Source of the DNA: Bradyrhizobium sp.
Lineage (GTDB): Bacteria > Pseudomonadota > Alphaproteobacteria > Rhizobiales > Xanthobacteraceae
DNA: 64,000 nt
Direction: 5' to 3'
Assembly (NCBI RefSeq): GCF_030654605.1
Contig: NZ_JAURXB010000133.1
Location: 1-64,000, forward strand
The translations under genes were made by a program, and so were the position numbers. Below the pieces are notes generated by a model, which made no database searches, was not told where the DNA came from, and saw nothing but the letters and a program-made list of their open reading frames with translations. Below are positions 1 to 9,484 of this stretch, in pieces; the stretch's first letter is position 1, and the number at the start of each line of letters is the position of its first letter.

Positions 1-1467
1 GACTGGGTGATCTCGCGCCAGCGCGCCTGGGGCGTGCCGATCGCGGTGTTCGTGCGCGAGAAGGGCGACGGGACAGCCGAAATCCTGCAGGACGAAATCG
101 TCAATCAGCGCATCGCCGAAGCCTTCATGGAAGAAGGCGCCGACGCCTGGTACATGGACGGCGCGCGGGAACGCTTTCTCGGCCCCCGCGCGGCTGAGGA
201 CTGGAAGAAGGTCGACGATATCTGCGACGTCTGGTTCGATTCCGGCTCGACCCACGCCTTCGTGCTGGAAGACCGCCGGCATTTTCCGCAACTCGGCGAC
301 ATCGTCCGCAAGGTCGATGGCGGCACGGATACCGTGATGTATCTGGAGGGCAGCGACCAGCATCGCGGCTGGTTCCAGTCGTCGCTGCTGGAAAGCTGCG
401 GCACCCGCGGCCGCGCGCCCTACGACGTGGTGCTGACGCACGGCTTCACGCTCGACGAGAACGGCCGCAAGATGTCGAAGTCGCTCGGCAATACCGTCGA
501 GCCGCAGAAGGTGATGAAGGATTCCGGCGCCGATATCCTGCGGCTGTGGGTCTGCGCCACCGACTATGTCGACGACCAGCGCATCGGCCCGGAAATCCTG
601 AAGAACACCATCGAGACTTATCGCAAGTTGCGCAACTCGATCCGCTGGATGCTCGGCACGTTGGCGCACTTCGCGCCCGGCGACCGCGTCGCGCACGCCG
701 AAATGCCCGAACTGGAGCGGCTGATGCTGCATCAGCTCGCCGGCCAGGCCGCCATCGTGCGCAAGGCCTACGCCGAATTCGACTACAAGACCGTGGTCGC
801 GAGCCTGTCGGCGTTCATGAACACCGAGCTGTCGGCGTTCTATTTCGACATCCGCAAGGACACGCTGTATTGCGACCCGCCGTCGTCGATGGCGCGCAAG
901 GCGGCGCTGACCACGATCGACATCATCTGCGACTCGATCCTGAAATGGCTGGCGCCGGTGCTGAGCTTCACCACCGAAGAAGCGTGGCGGATGTACCGGC
1001 CCGACGCCGAGCCGTCAGTGCATCTGACGCTGTTCCCCGGGGAGTTCGCGGCATTCCGCGATGACGCGCTGGCGGCGAAATGGGAGACCATCCGCGACGT
1101 CCGCCGCGTCGTCACCGGCGCGCTGGAGCTCGAGCGCGCCGCCAAGACCATCGGCTCGTCGCTGGAGGCCTCGCCGCTGGTCTACGTCTCCGATCAGAAC
1201 ATCTTCAACACGCTGTTCGACATCGATCTCGCCGAAGTCTTCATCACCTCGAATGCGATGGCGACCAATGACGACGCGCCGGCCGGTGCATTCCGGCTGA
1301 ACGAGGTGCCCGGCGTCGCCGTGGTGGTCGAGAAGGCCGTCGGCACCAAATGCGCGCGGTCGTGGAAGATCTCCACCGATGTCGGCGCGGACGCCGAATA
1401 TCCCGACGTCTCGCCCCGCGACGCCAGGGCGCTGCGGGAATGGAAGGCGCTGGGGGTGAGTGTGTAG
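1..1467 (+). CDS. ileS: Isoleucyl-tRNA synthetase, 3' part (5' end outside window)
   Basis: Cytoplasmic class I aminoacyl-tRNA synthetase that charges tRNA-Ile. Only the last 488 codons are present, open from base 1. The KMSKS ATP-binding loop is encoded at 469-483, preceded by the IleS-typical [13 protein letters not shown] stretch; the anticodon-binding domain follows. The C-terminal zinc-binding knuckle of bacterial IleS normally has four Cys, but here only one remains (GTKCARSW, and SPRD where CxRC would be), so the zinc site appears lost. Family assignment is secure. The gene is directly upstream of lspA, an order common in proteobacteria; a palindromic repeat separates the two. Confidence 0.97.
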   Translation, partial: DWVISRQRAWGVPIAVFVREKGDGTAEILQDEIVNQRIAEAFMEEGADAWYMDGARERFLGPRAAEDWKKVDDICDVWFDSGSTHAFVLEDRRHFPQLGDIVRKVDGGTDTVMYLEGSDQHRGWFQSSLLESCGTRGRAPYDVVLTHGFTLDENGRKMSKSLGNTVEPQKVMKDSGADILRLWVCATDYVDDQRIGPEILKNTIETYRKLRNSIRWMLGTLAHFAPGDRVAHAEMPELERLMLHQLAGQAAIVRKAYAEFDYKTVVASLSAFMNTELSAFYFDIRKDTLYCDPPSSMARKAALTTIDIICDSILKWLAPVLSFTTEEAWRMYRPDAEPSVHLTLFPGEFAAFRDDALAAKWETIRDVRRVVTGALELERAAKTIGSSLEASPLVYVSDQNIFNTLFDIDLAEVFITSNAMATNDDAPAGAFRLNEVPGVAVVVEKAVGTKCARSWKISTDVGADAEYPDVSPRDARALREWKALGVSV

Positions 1468-1490
1468 TCTCCTGTTAGCGAAATACTGTA

Positions 1491-1617
1491 TCGTCGTCCC
1501 TGCGAAAGCAGGGACCCATAGTCCCGGGCGCCCGAGGTGAATAAGAGACGATGATCGGCGACCTTCCAGCCCAGCAATGGCACGGAGTATGGGTCCCCGC
1601 GTTCGCGGGGACGACAG
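1491..1617. repeat. Palindromic intergenic repeat (REP-like, family A)
   Basis: Two hairpins face each other. The left one reads GTCCCTGC-GAAA-GCAGGGAC and is followed by CCATA; the right one is preceded by TATGGG and reads GTCCCCGCGTTCGCGGGGAC. The outer ends (TCGTCGTCCC and GGGACGACA) are complementary, so the whole unit is one large inverted repeat between ileS and lspA. Related units occur at 8638-8741 and 21226-21346. Confidence 0.85.
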
Positions 1618-1642
1618 CGTGTTTTGTGGCGACGGGCGGCGC

Positions 1643-2140
1643 ATGACCCCCCACCTCCGCACCGGGATCATCGCCGCGGTCGCCGCGCTGGTGCTCGATC
1701 AGGCCTCAAAACTCTGGCTGCTGTTCGTGTTCGACATCGCCCATCGCGGCGCGGTGAGGGTTACGCCGTTCTTCGACCTCGTGCTGGCCTGGAATGTCGG
1801 GATCAGCTTCGGCTGGTTCCAGAGCGACAGCCAGTGGGTCCAGGTCTTGCTGATGCTGATCAAGGCGGTGGCGGTGCTGGTTCTGGCGATCTGGATGGCG
1901 CGGTCGCAGACCCTGCTGGCGACGCTCGCCCTCGGCCTGATCATCGGCGGCGCCATCGGCAATGGCATCGATCGCTTTGCCTATGGCGCGGTGCTCGATT
2001 TCGCCCTGTTCCACCTCGATATCGGCGGAAAAACCTGGAATTGGTACGTGTTTAACCTTGCCGACGTGGCGATTGTTGCCGGGGTAACAGGCCTGTTGTA
2101 TGATTCCTTCCTGGGAGTACCCGCCGCAAAAGCGCCCTGA
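1643..2140 (+). CDS. lspA: Lipoprotein signal peptidase (signal peptidase II)
   Basis: Inner-membrane aspartyl protease that removes the signal peptide from prolipoproteins after lipidation. The 165-residue length and four hydrophobic segments fit the family. The two catalytic aspartates are expected at D119 (GAVLDF) and D141 (FNLAD), with the GNGIDR motif at 107-111. I chose the ATG at 1643: an in-frame extension to 1577 exists, but it only translates the palindromic repeat upstream. Targets in this window would include the LGAC lipoprotein at 38221-38739. Confidence 0.96.
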   Translation: MTPHLRTGIIAAVAALVLDQASKLWLLFVFDIAHRGAVRVTPFFDLVLAWNVGISFGWFQSDSQWVQVLLMLIKAVAVLVLAIWMARSQTLLATLALGLIIGGAIGNGIDRFAYGAVLDFALFHLDIGGKTWNWYVFNLADVAIVAGVTGLLYDSFLGVPAAKAP

Positions 2141-2213
2141 TCCCGGCTGATACGAGCCCTGCGGGCCGGAGCGGATTTGCGCGCCTCAAATCGGCGCCCC
2201 CGGCGGAAGAATT

Positions 2214-2975
2214 TTGAACAGGAACAGCGTGATGCGCGACACCGAAGCCAGCTTCCGGATTGTGCAGAACCCATCGGGAACCCGTTGGCCGGTCTCCTGG
2301 CCGATCTCTTGGCGGGGCCTGAAGCTCGCCGTCGCCATGCTGGGCATTGGCCTCGTGATTTCGGCAGGTGCGGCCCGCGCCGCTGACGACGACGAGGACG
2401 ACAAGACCTTCGAAGAGAAGATCATCGAAGGCATCATGGCCGGTATCGGCGGCACCAACATGGAAAACCGCGGCATCGAGTACCGCGAGCGGTCGCCGCT
2501 GGTGGTGCCCCCCAAGCTCAATTTGCCGCCGCCGGCTTCCGCGGCGGCCGAGGCTCCCGCGCCGAACTGGCCGAAGGACCCCGACGCGCAGCGGCGCAAG
2601 GCCGCGGCCGCCAACCGCAAGAAAGACAACAAGGATCCCCGGGAAGCCTCCCGCATCCTGACCCCGGCGGAACTGGCCGCCGGCAAGACCGCCGCTCCCG
2701 CCCGCAACGGCAGCAGCGACCCGATCCAGCCCGGCGCGACCAACTCCAATGTGCTCCTGAGCCCGTCGGAGCTCGGCTACAAGGGCGGCTTCAGCGGCCT
2801 GTTCGGCGGCAGCAAGACCGAGACCGCGCCGTTCAAGGGTGAGCCGACCCGCGAAACGCTGACGCAGCCGCCGAGCGGATACCAGACGCCGTCGCCGAAC
2901 TTCGCCTACGGCACCGGGCCGAAGGAAACGATGAACAAGGAATACAACCCGGCCGCCGGCAAATACGGCGAATAG
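2214..2975 (+). CDS. Exported proline-rich protein, possibly DUF3035/BamF-like
   Basis: About 253 residues. The N-terminus has a hydrophobic signal segment (LKLAVAMLGIGLVISAG, then AARA), followed by an acidic DDDEDD stretch and a segment YRERSPLVVPPKLNLPPP. That segment resembles the PL-V-PP core of DUF3035 (proposed BamF) proteins encoded next to lspA in some alphaproteobacteria; this link is my inference. The rest is low-complexity Ala/Pro/Lys. A TTG at 2214 and an ATG at 2232 are both possible starts; GGAACAG at 2221 would suit the ATG. It is 70-90 bases after lspA and probably cotranscribed. Confidence 0.75.
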   Translation: MNRNSVMRDTEASFRIVQNPSGTRWPVSWPISWRGLKLAVAMLGIGLVISAGAARAADDDEDDKTFEEKIIEGIMAGIGGTNMENRGIEYRERSPLVVPPKLNLPPPASAAAEAPAPNWPKDPDAQRRKAAAANRKKDNKDPREASRILTPAELAAGKTAAPARNGSSDPIQPGATNSNVLLSPSELGYKGGFSGLFGGSKTETAPFKGEPTRETLTQPPSGYQTPSPNFAYGTGPKETMNKEYNPAAGKYGE

Positions 2976-3149
2976 GCGCTGGCTTAATCTATTGTAACCT
3001 CTCGGCTTCGTGACGCTCGCCGGTATTGTCCCGGTGTACGGTGCCGCGGCGTTATCCCGAACATTTCCGTTCGCGCTGCAAGCTTCTCATTTGCACGTAT
3101 TCGACCGCAAAACCGGTACTCACTTTGCGGAATACGCGCCAGACAGGTC

Positions 3150-4541
3150 ATGATGCCCGCACCCCGCTTTGCCGTTTCGCTCGCCGCCGCGCTGTTCCTT
3201 GCACTGGCATTTTCCGCAACCAGCGTTCGTGCCCAGACCACGGTGACGTCGGAGCGCCCCGCCACGTTCACGCTTCCCAACGGCCTGCAGGTCGTGGTGA
3301 TCCCGGATCGCCGCACGCCGGTGGTCACTCACATGATCTGGTACAAGGTCGGCTCCGCCGACGAGACGCCCGGCAAGTCCGGCCTCGCCCACTTCCTCGA
3401 ACACCTGATGTTCAAGGGCACTTCCAGGTATCCGGCCGGTGAATTTTCCAAGACCGTGCTTCGGGTCGGCGGCAACGAGAACGCCTTCACCTCGACCGAC
3501 TACACCGGCTATTTCCAGCGCGTACCGCGCGAGCAGCTGGCCAGGATGATGGAATTCGAGGCCGACCGCATGACCGGCCTGATCCTGAGGGACGAAAACG
3601 TGCTGCCGGAGCGCGACGTCGTGCTCGAGGAATTCAACATGCGGGTTGCCAACAACCCGGATGCGCGGCTGACCGAGCAGATCATGGCGGCGCTGTATCT
3701 CAACCATCCCTACGGCCGCCCCGTGATCGGCTGGCGCCAGGAAATCGAGAAGCTCGACCGCGAGGACGCGCTGGCGTTCTACAAGCGCTTCTATGCGCCG
3801 AACAACGCTATCCTGGTGATTGCCGGCGACGTCGAACCCAGGGAAATCCGCGCGATGGTGGAGCGGACCTATGGCGACATCCCGGCACAGCCCGCCATAT
3901 CCGCCCATCGCGTCCGGCCCCAGGAGCCGGTGCCGGCAGCCCCGCGCACCGTGACGCTGTCCGATCCCAGAGTCGAACAAACCAGCGTGCGGCGCTATTA
4001 TCTGGTGCCCTCCGCCAACACCGCCGCGGCGGGCGAAAGCGCCGCGCTCGACGTGCTCGCGCAATTGATGGGCAGCGGCTCCAACTCCTATCTCTATCGC
4101 GCGCTGGTGATCGACAGGCAGCTCGCGGTCAGCGCCGGCGCCGGCTACCAGGGCACCTCGCTCGATGCGACGCAGTTCGTGATCTCGGTGTCGCCGAAGC
4201 CGGGCGTGGAGTTTTCGCAAATCGAGCAGGTGATCGACGGCGTGATCGCGGATGTCGGGCAGAACCCGGCACGGTCGGAGGATCTCGAGCGCGTCAAGAC
4301 CCAGCTGATCGCCGAAGCGATCTACGCCCAGGACAACCAGGCGACGCTGGCACGCTGGTACGGCGGCGCGCTGACCTCCGGCCTCAGCATCGACGATATC
4401 CGAAGCTGGCCGGACCGCATTCGCGCCGTCACCGCCGAACAGGTCCGCGACGCCGCGCAAAAATGGCTCGATAAAAAGCGATCGGTGACAGGCTACCTGA
4501 TCAAGGATGCCACGCCGAAACGCGAGGAGAAGCGTTCGTGA
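3150..4541 (+). CDS. M16 family zinc peptidase, catalytic member
   Basis: Periplasmic insulinase-like (inverzincin) metallopeptidase, 463 residues. A signal peptide is clear (hydrophobic run, then VRAQ near residue 29). The zinc motif HFLEH lies at residues 81-85, and the third ligand is expected at E160/E161 in VVLEEF, at the normal spacing. Two M16 domains follow in the usual order. The TGA overlaps the GTG start of the next gene, so the two are translationally coupled and likely act as a heterodimer of catalytic and non-catalytic subunits. The physiological substrate is unknown. Confidence 0.92.
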   Translation: MMPAPRFAVSLAAALFLALAFSATSVRAQTTVTSERPATFTLPNGLQVVVIPDRRTPVVTHMIWYKVGSADETPGKSGLAHFLEHLMFKGTSRYPAGEFSKTVLRVGGNENAFTSTDYTGYFQRVPREQLARMMEFEADRMTGLILRDENVLPERDVVLEEFNMRVANNPDARLTEQIMAALYLNHPYGRPVIGWRQEIEKLDREDALAFYKRFYAPNNAILVIAGDVEPREIRAMVERTYGDIPAQPAISAHRVRPQEPVPAAPRTVTLSDPRVEQTSVRRYYLVPSANTAAAGESAALDVLAQLMGSGSNSYLYRALVIDRQLAVSAGAGYQGTSLDATQFVISVSPKPGVEFSQIEQVIDGVIADVGQNPARSEDLERVKTQLIAEAIYAQDNQATLARWYGGALTSGLSIDDIRSWPDRIRAVTAEQVRDAAQKWLDKKRSVTGYLIKDATPKREEKRS

Positions 4542-5911
4542 ACATTTTCGTGACTTCGTTCGGGTCCACCCGGCGTGTTGCCTTCGCGGCGGCTGCCTGC
4601 CTGGCGCTGGCGCCGATGCCTTCGCAGGCCGCGGCCAAAATCCAGCATCTGATTTCGCCGGGAGGCATCGAAGCCTGGTTCGTGCAGGATGCCACCGTAC
4701 CGCTGATCGCGATGGAATATGCCTTCGGCGGCGGCGCGACGCAGGACCCGGCCGACAAGCCCGGCGTCGGCAACATGGTCGCCAGCCTGCTCGACGAAGG
4801 TTCGGAAGATCTCGATTCCAAGACCTTCCACGAGCGGCTCGAACGCCGCGCCATCGAGCTCAGCTTCTCTTCGACGCGGGATTATTTCCGTGGCAGCCTG
4901 CGCATGCTCAAGGATAGCAAGGACGAGGCTTTCGACCTGCTGCGCAAGGCGGTGACCTCGCCGCGCTTCGAGAGCGCCGATGTCGAACGTATCCGCGCCC
5001 AGATCAACTCGGGCCTGCGGCGCGAGACCTCCAATCCCTCTTCGCTGGCCAGCCGCAAGTTCCTGCAACTCGCCTTCGGCGACCATCCCTATGGCCGCCA
5101 GGCCAACGGCACGCTGGAAAGCGTGCCGAGGATCGATACCGCCGACATGAGGGATTACGTCCGCCGCGTGCTGGCGAAGGATACGCTGCGAATTGCCGTG
5201 GTCGGCGATGTCGACCCGGCCACGCTCGGCCAGCTGCTCGACAAGACCTTCGGCGGATTGCCGGCCAGGGCCAGCCTGACGCCGGTCGCCGAGGTCGAAG
5301 CCGCCAAACCGCCGCAGCGCGCCTTCATTCCGCTCGACGTGCCGCAGACCGTGGTGACGTTCGGCGGCCCCGGCATCAAGCGCAACGATCCGAATTTCAT
5401 GGCCGGTTATGTCGTCAACCACATTCTCGGCGGCGGCGGGCTGTCGTCGCGGCTCTACCGCGAGGTCCGCGAGAAGCGCGGCCTGGCCTATTCCGTCAAT
5501 GAATCGCTGTTGTGGATGAATCGCTCCGCCATCTTCATCGGCACCACCGGAACCCGCGCCGACCGCGCCGGCGAAACCGTCGACGCCGTCGAGAAGGAAA
5601 TCCGTCGCATCGCCGAGGAAGGCCCGACCCAGCAGGAACTGGACGAGGCCAAGTCCTATCTCAAGGGCTCGCAGATGCTGGCGCTCGACAGCTCCTCGAA
5701 GCTGGCCTCGGCGCTGCTGCAGTATCAGCTCGACAAGCTGCCGATCGACTACATCGAGAAGCGCAACGCCATCGTCGACGCCGTGACGCTGGATGACGCC
5801 AAGAAGGCCGCCAGCCGATTGTGGGGGCAAGGCCTGCTCACCGTGATCGTCGGCCGCGCCCCGCAGGCCGCCGCCCAGCCGGCATCGGTGACGGCGCCCA
5901 AGGCGAACTGA
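4538..5911 (+). CDS. M16 family peptidase-like, non-catalytic partner
   Basis: 457 residues with a signal peptide (AAAACLALAPMPSQA). It aligns in layout with M16 proteins but has no HxxEH: the equivalent region reads KPGVGNMVASLLDEGS. The C-terminal domain keeps the substrate-binding feature of these pairs (SSRLYREVREKRGLAYSV). The GTG start overlaps the stop of the upstream catalytic gene by four bases. Known family behaviour is that such tandem pairs form one active heterodimer; the exact role here is not known. Confidence 0.92.
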   Translation: MNIFVTSFGSTRRVAFAAAACLALAPMPSQAAAKIQHLISPGGIEAWFVQDATVPLIAMEYAFGGGATQDPADKPGVGNMVASLLDEGSEDLDSKTFHERLERRAIELSFSSTRDYFRGSLRMLKDSKDEAFDLLRKAVTSPRFESADVERIRAQINSGLRRETSNPSSLASRKFLQLAFGDHPYGRQANGTLESVPRIDTADMRDYVRRVLAKDTLRIAVVGDVDPATLGQLLDKTFGGLPARASLTPVAEVEAAKPPQRAFIPLDVPQTVVTFGGPGIKRNDPNFMAGYVVNHILGGGGLSSRLYREVREKRGLAYSVNESLLWMNRSAIFIGTTGTRADRAGETVDAVEKEIRRIAEEGPTQQELDEAKSYLKGSQMLALDSSSKLASALLQYQLDKLPIDYIEKRNAIVDAVTLDDAKKAASRLWGQGLLTVIVGRAPQAAAQPASVTAPKAN

Positions 5912-5929
5912 GCCGCATTTCCACGCATC

Positions 5930-6055
5930 CGTGTCCCGGACGCGGTGCAGCGCCTCTTTGGCGGTGCGCCGCAGAGCCGGGACCCATGTCTTCGTTCCAG
6001 GCATGGACCCCGGATCAGCAGCGCATCGCTACGCGCTGCGCAGCATCCGGGGAAC
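5930..6055. repeat. Palindromic intergenic repeat (GTGTCCCGGACGC type)
   Basis: Begins GTGTCCCGGACGCGGTGCAGCG and contains several GC-rich self-complementary pieces, including GCCGGGACCCATG and CATGGACCCCGG. It fills most of the gap between the M16 pair and arfB. It is non-coding and of a type scattered through related genomes. Confidence 0.6.
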
Positions 6056-6144
6056 GCTTCCGTCGTCCTTCAGCGCCACATACAAACCCGCTATCCTGTC
6101 CGCGTCCGATTCCCGCTGGGGGAATATCCGGCTCCGGTGACGCC

Positions 6145-6564
6145 ATGCTGCGGATTTCCCGCGACCTTTCGATCGACGAGAACGACATCGAGATCACCTT
6201 CGTCCGCGCCTCCGGCCCGGGCGGGCAGAACGTCAACAAGCTCTCGACCGCCGCTCAATTGCGCTTCGACACCCGCCGGATCACGCTGCCGGAAGATGCC
6301 GCGTTGCGGCTGAACCGGATCGCCGGCCAGCGTATGACCAAGGACGGCGTGATCGTGATTCACGCGCAGCGCTTCCGCACCCAGGAGCGCAACCGCGCCG
6401 ACGCCACCGACCGGCTGCTCGAACTGTTGCGCGAGGCGATGGTGCGGCCGGTGCCGCGCCGCGCCACCAAGCCGACCTTCGGATCGAAGCAGCGCCGGCT
6501 CGAAGGCAAGAAGCGCCGCAGCGACGTCAAGTCCAAGCGCGGTTCCGGCGGATTCGACGACTGA
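6145..6564 (+). CDS. arfB: Alternative ribosome-rescue factor, codon-independent peptidyl-tRNA hydrolase
   Basis: 139-residue ArfB/YaeJ (ICT1-like) protein that releases peptides from stalled ribosomes. The catalytic GGQ is at residues 26-28 within SGPGGQNVNK. The C-terminal tail is rich in Lys and Arg (KQRRLEGKKRRSDVKSKR), which in this family enters the empty mRNA channel; that also explains the short length compared with RF1/RF2. The ATG at 6145 gives the normal N-terminus; an upstream in-frame extension to 5821 overlaps the previous gene and the repeat and is not credible. Confidence 0.95.
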   Translation: MLRISRDLSIDENDIEITFVRASGPGGQNVNKLSTAAQLRFDTRRITLPEDAALRLNRIAGQRMTKDGVIVIHAQRFRTQERNRADATDRLLELLREAMVRPVPRRATKPTFGSKQRRLEGKKRRSDVKSKRGSGGFDD

Positions 6565-6664
6565 GGGTCCGATAACAGCGGGGAGAGTTTTGGAGTTTCG
6601 CCTCTGCGGCCTCCCCTCACCTTTCAAAAACCCGTAAATTACGGCCTCATCCAACGAGTCGCCC

Positions 6665-8476
6665 ATGCCCGTCCGCCAGCTCCCCGAACAGATCGTCAAC
6701 CGCATCGCCGCCGGCGAAGTGGTCGAGCGTCCGGCGAGCGTGGTCAAGGAACTGGTGGAGAACGCCATCGACGCCGGCGCCAGCCGGATCGATATCTTCA
6801 CCGATGGCGGCGGGCGGCGGCGGATCGGCATCACCGACGACGGCAGCGGCATGACCTATGCCGATCTGGCGCTGGCGGTCGATCGCCACGCCACCTCCAA
6901 GCTCGATGACGAGGATCTGTTGCGGATCCGCACGCTGGGGTTTCGCGGCGAGGCGCTGCCCTCGATCGGCGCAGTCTCGAGACTCGGCATCACCACCCGC
7001 CACCTCGGCGAACCGCATGCCTGGTCGCTGGCGGTGGAAGGCGGCGCGAAATCCGCGATCATGCCGGCCGCCCTGAGCCAGGGCACCCGCGTCGAGGTCA
7101 GCGATCTCTTCTATGCGACGCCGGCGCGGCTGAAATTCCTCAAGACCGACCGCACCGAGGCGGAAGCGATCCGCGAAGTGGTGCGGCGTCTGGCGATGGC
7201 GCGGCCCGATATCGCCTTCACGCTGGCAGGCGAGGAACGCGCGCCGGTGACCTGGGCCGCCGCTTTGCCCGGCGCCGCCGGCAGGCTGACGCGGCTCGGA
7301 GATATCCTGGGCAGCGATTTTCGCGCCAGCGCCATCGAGGTCCGCTCCGAGCGCGACGGCGTGGCGGTCGAAGGCTTTGCCGCCGCGCCCTCGCTGACCC
7401 GCGCCAACGCGCTCGGGCAATATCTGTTCGTCAACGGCCGGCCGGTGCGCGACAAGCTGATCATTGGTGCTGTGCGCGCCGCCTATTCCGACTATCTGCC
7501 GCGCGACCGCCATCCCGTGGTGGCGCTGTTCGTGACGCTCGATACCCAGGAAGTCGACGCCAATGTGCATCCGGCCAAGACCGAGGTCCGGTTCCGCAAT
7601 GCCGGTCTCGTTCGCGCGCTGATCGTGCACGCGCTGAAGGAAGGCCTCGCCCGCGAGGGCAAGCGCACCGCCGCCAACAGCGACGGCGCCGCCCTGGCTT
7701 CGTTCCGCCCGTCATTCGCGCTGCGTCCGGGCAATTGGGACTGGCGGCGCTCGCCGGCCTATCCAACGGGACCCATGCCAGGCTTCGAGGGATCGGCGGC
7801 GACCACGTTCGCCGAGCCCGGACAGGCCGCCTTCGATGTCGGCACGCCGACGGCGGACGTGCGGTTTCAGGAAGCGCCATCCGCCGATCTGCTCGACCGC
7901 CCGCTGGGTGCTGCGCGAACGCAGATTCACGAAACCTATATCGTGTCGCAGACCCGCGACGGCCTCGTGGTGGTGGACCAGCACGCCGCGCATGAGCGCA
8001 TCGTCTATGAGAAGCTCAAGGCCTCGCTGGCGCGCAACGGCGTGCAGCGGCAGATCCTGCTGATCCCGGAGATCGTCGAACTCGACGAGGCAACCGTCGA
8101 GCAACTGCTCGATCGCGCGGTCGAGCTGGCGACGTTCGGGCTGGCGATCGATTCCTTCGGCCCTGGTGCTGTCGCCGTGCGCGAGACGCCGTCGCTGCTC
8201 GGCAAGGCCAATGCGGGCTCGCTGCTGCGCGACCTCGCCGAGCACATGGCGGAATGGGATGAAGCGCTGCCGCTGGAACGCCGCCTGATGCATGTCGCGG
8301 CCACCATGGCCTGCCACGGCTCGGTCCGCGCGGGACGCATCCTCAAGCCGGAAGAGATGAACGCGCTGCTGCGCGAGATGGAAGACACGCCGAATTCAGG
8401 CCAGTGCAACCACGGCCGTCCGACCTATGTCGAATTGAAGCTGAGCGATATCGAGAAGCTGTTCGGGCGAAGGTGA
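6665..8476 (+). CDS. mutL: DNA mismatch repair protein MutL
   Basis: GHKL ATPase that links mismatch recognition by MutS to strand incision, 603 residues. N-terminal ATPase motifs are visible: NAIDAGA, DDGSGM, RGEALPSIG and QGTRVEVSDLF. The C-terminal domain carries the endonuclease motif DQHA(X)2E(X)4E starting at residue 438 (DQHAAHERIVYE), plus ACHGSVRAG and CNHGRP. This marks it as a nicking MutL, as expected for a lineage without MutH. The start at 6665 gives the family's MPVRQLPEQIVNRIAAGEVV N-terminus. Confidence 0.97.
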   Translation: MPVRQLPEQIVNRIAAGEVVERPASVVKELVENAIDAGASRIDIFTDGGGRRRIGITDDGSGMTYADLALAVDRHATSKLDDEDLLRIRTLGFRGEALPSIGAVSRLGITTRHLGEPHAWSLAVEGGAKSAIMPAALSQGTRVEVSDLFYATPARLKFLKTDRTEAEAIREVVRRLAMARPDIAFTLAGEERAPVTWAAALPGAAGRLTRLGDILGSDFRASAIEVRSERDGVAVEGFAAAPSLTRANALGQYLFVNGRPVRDKLIIGAVRAAYSDYLPRDRHPVVALFVTLDTQEVDANVHPAKTEVRFRNAGLVRALIVHALKEGLAREGKRTAANSDGAALASFRPSFALRPGNWDWRRSPAYPTGPMPGFEGSAATTFAEPGQAAFDVGTPTADVRFQEAPSADLLDRPLGAARTQIHETYIVSQTRDGLVVVDQHAAHERIVYEKLKASLARNGVQRQILLIPEIVELDEATVEQLLDRAVELATFGLAIDSFGPGAVAVRETPSLLGKANAGSLLRDLAEHMAEWDEALPLERRLMHVAATMACHGSVRAGRILKPEEMNALLREMEDTPNSGQCNHGRPTYVELKLSDIEKLFGRR

Positions 8477-8498
8477 GCGGGGGGCCGACCAAAAAGTG

Positions 8499-8522
8499 CG
8501 AAAACAACCCCATGCACAGTAA
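8499..8522 (+). repeat. 23-24 base intergenic motif, copy 1 (after mutL)
   Basis: Carries the core ACAACCCCATGCACAGTA, extended to the left by CGAAA and to the right by A. It begins 22 bases after the mutL stop on the same strand. The same string recurs at 30517-30540 and 60088-60111, each time downstream of a plus-strand gene. It is not part of an obvious hairpin. Its function is unknown. Confidence 0.85.
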
Positions 8523-8637
8523 GAACATCAAGGCCGAACAGGTACTTAGCCAAATCGTAAAAAACGCAAACAAGGTATCATAACACCTCTTTCAATCCAG
8601 CTCTTCGCCTTCTGGCGCTGCTTCCCCACCTCAACTG

Positions 8638-8741
8638 TCATCGCCCGACTTGATCGGGCGACCCAGTATCCAGAGACGTCAGCGATTCAACCGAAAAGCC
8701 GCGGCGTACTGGATCCCCGCATCCGCGGGGACGACGAGTTA
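8638..8741. repeat. Palindromic intergenic repeat (family A relative)
   Basis: The left part reads TCATCGCCCGACTTGATCGGGCGACCCAGTATCC, written here in outline only; the right part reads TACTGGATCCCCGC-ATCC-GCGGGGACGACGA. The inner CCAGTATCCAG and CTGGAT pieces and the outer GTCATCG and CGACGA ends pair with each other. It sits between the convergent mutL and rsmD genes. Confidence 0.75.
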
Positions 8742-9311
8742 GGGTTGGGCGGGCACTTCGCCAAATCGCAAAAACGTAAACTCCGTATCGTCATACGCCC
8801 GCCGCTCCAGCTCCTCGAAACCCTCCGGCGCGGCGAAGCCCGCCGCCTTGTGCTCCTCCACCACCAGCAGCGCGCCCGGCGTCAGCCAGCCGCCGTCGCG
8901 CAGCGCGGCCAGTGATTTTTCGGCCAGCTTCATGCGGTAGGGCGGATCGAGGAACACCAGCGAGAACGGCTCCATCGGATGCGCCGGGCCGGGATTGGTG
9001 GCGTCGCGGCGATACACTTTCGTGACGCCGCCGAGGCCCAGCGCCTCGACGTTGTTGCGCAGCAGCGCCCGCGCCTCGGCGCCGTTGTCGACGAACAGCG
9101 TGAACGCCGCACCGCGCGACACCGCCTCGATGCCGAGCGCGCCGGTACCGGCGAACAGGTCGAGCACACGCGCGTCCTCGATCGGGTCGTCATAGGCATG
9201 GATCAGGATGTTGAACAGCGACTCGCGCAGGCGATCCGCCGTCGGCCGGATGTCGTTCGACGACGGTGACGCGAGATTGCGGCCCTTCAGCCGTCCGCCA
9301 ACGACGCGCAT
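8739..9311 (-). CDS. rsmD: 16S rRNA (guanine(966)-N(2))-methyltransferase
   Basis: 190-residue SAM-dependent methyltransferase that modifies G966 of 16S rRNA in the small subunit. The N-terminal MRVVGGRLKGRNL, the Rossmann motif LDLFAGTGALGIEAVSRGA and the catalytic FLDPPYRM motif are typical. Length is normal. It follows the pseudouridine synthase gene on the minus strand, separated by a palindromic repeat. Confidence 0.95.
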   Translation of the reverse strand: MRVVGGRLKGRNLASPSSNDIRPTADRLRESLFNILIHAYDDPIEDARVLDLFAGTGALGIEAVSRGAAFTLFVDNGAEARALLRNNVEALGLGGVTKVYRRDATNPGPAHPMEPFSLVFLDPPYRMKLAEKSLAALRDGGWLTPGALLVVEEHKAAGFAAPEGFEELERRAYDDTEFTFLRFGEVPAQP

Positions 9312-9320
9312 TACGAGTTC

Positions 9321-9448
9321 TCGTCATGCCCGGGCTTGTCCCGGGCATCCACGCCTTGAAGCTGCCGGCACAAGGAAGACGTGGATGGCCGGGCACAGGC
9401 GAGCGGAAGCGACGCCGTCCTTTGGACGGCTATGCCCGGCCATGACGG
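9321..9448. repeat. Palindromic intergenic repeat (CATGCCCGGGC type)
   Basis: The left end reads TCGTCATGCCCGGGCTTGTC and the right end GCCCGGCCATGACGG, with inner CATCCACG and CGTGGATGG arms. The whole unit can fold as a nested inverted repeat. It lies between rsmD and the pseudouridine synthase. Confidence 0.8.
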
Positions 9449-9484
9449 CCTGTTGGTTATCGCAATCGGCTCAGCCATCGAACT

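Noticed and set aside
1577..1642. N-terminal extension of lspA
   Set aside because: It is the translated arm of a repeat (GPRVRGDD), not a conserved part of LspA.
5821..6144. In-frame N-terminal extension of arfB
   Set aside because: It overlaps the M16 gene and translates a palindromic repeat; ArfB proteins begin where the ATG at 6145 lies.
8511..8580. ATG inside the 23-base motif as a small gene start
   Set aside because: No ribosome-binding site, and the frames after the three copies are unrelated and end at different points.
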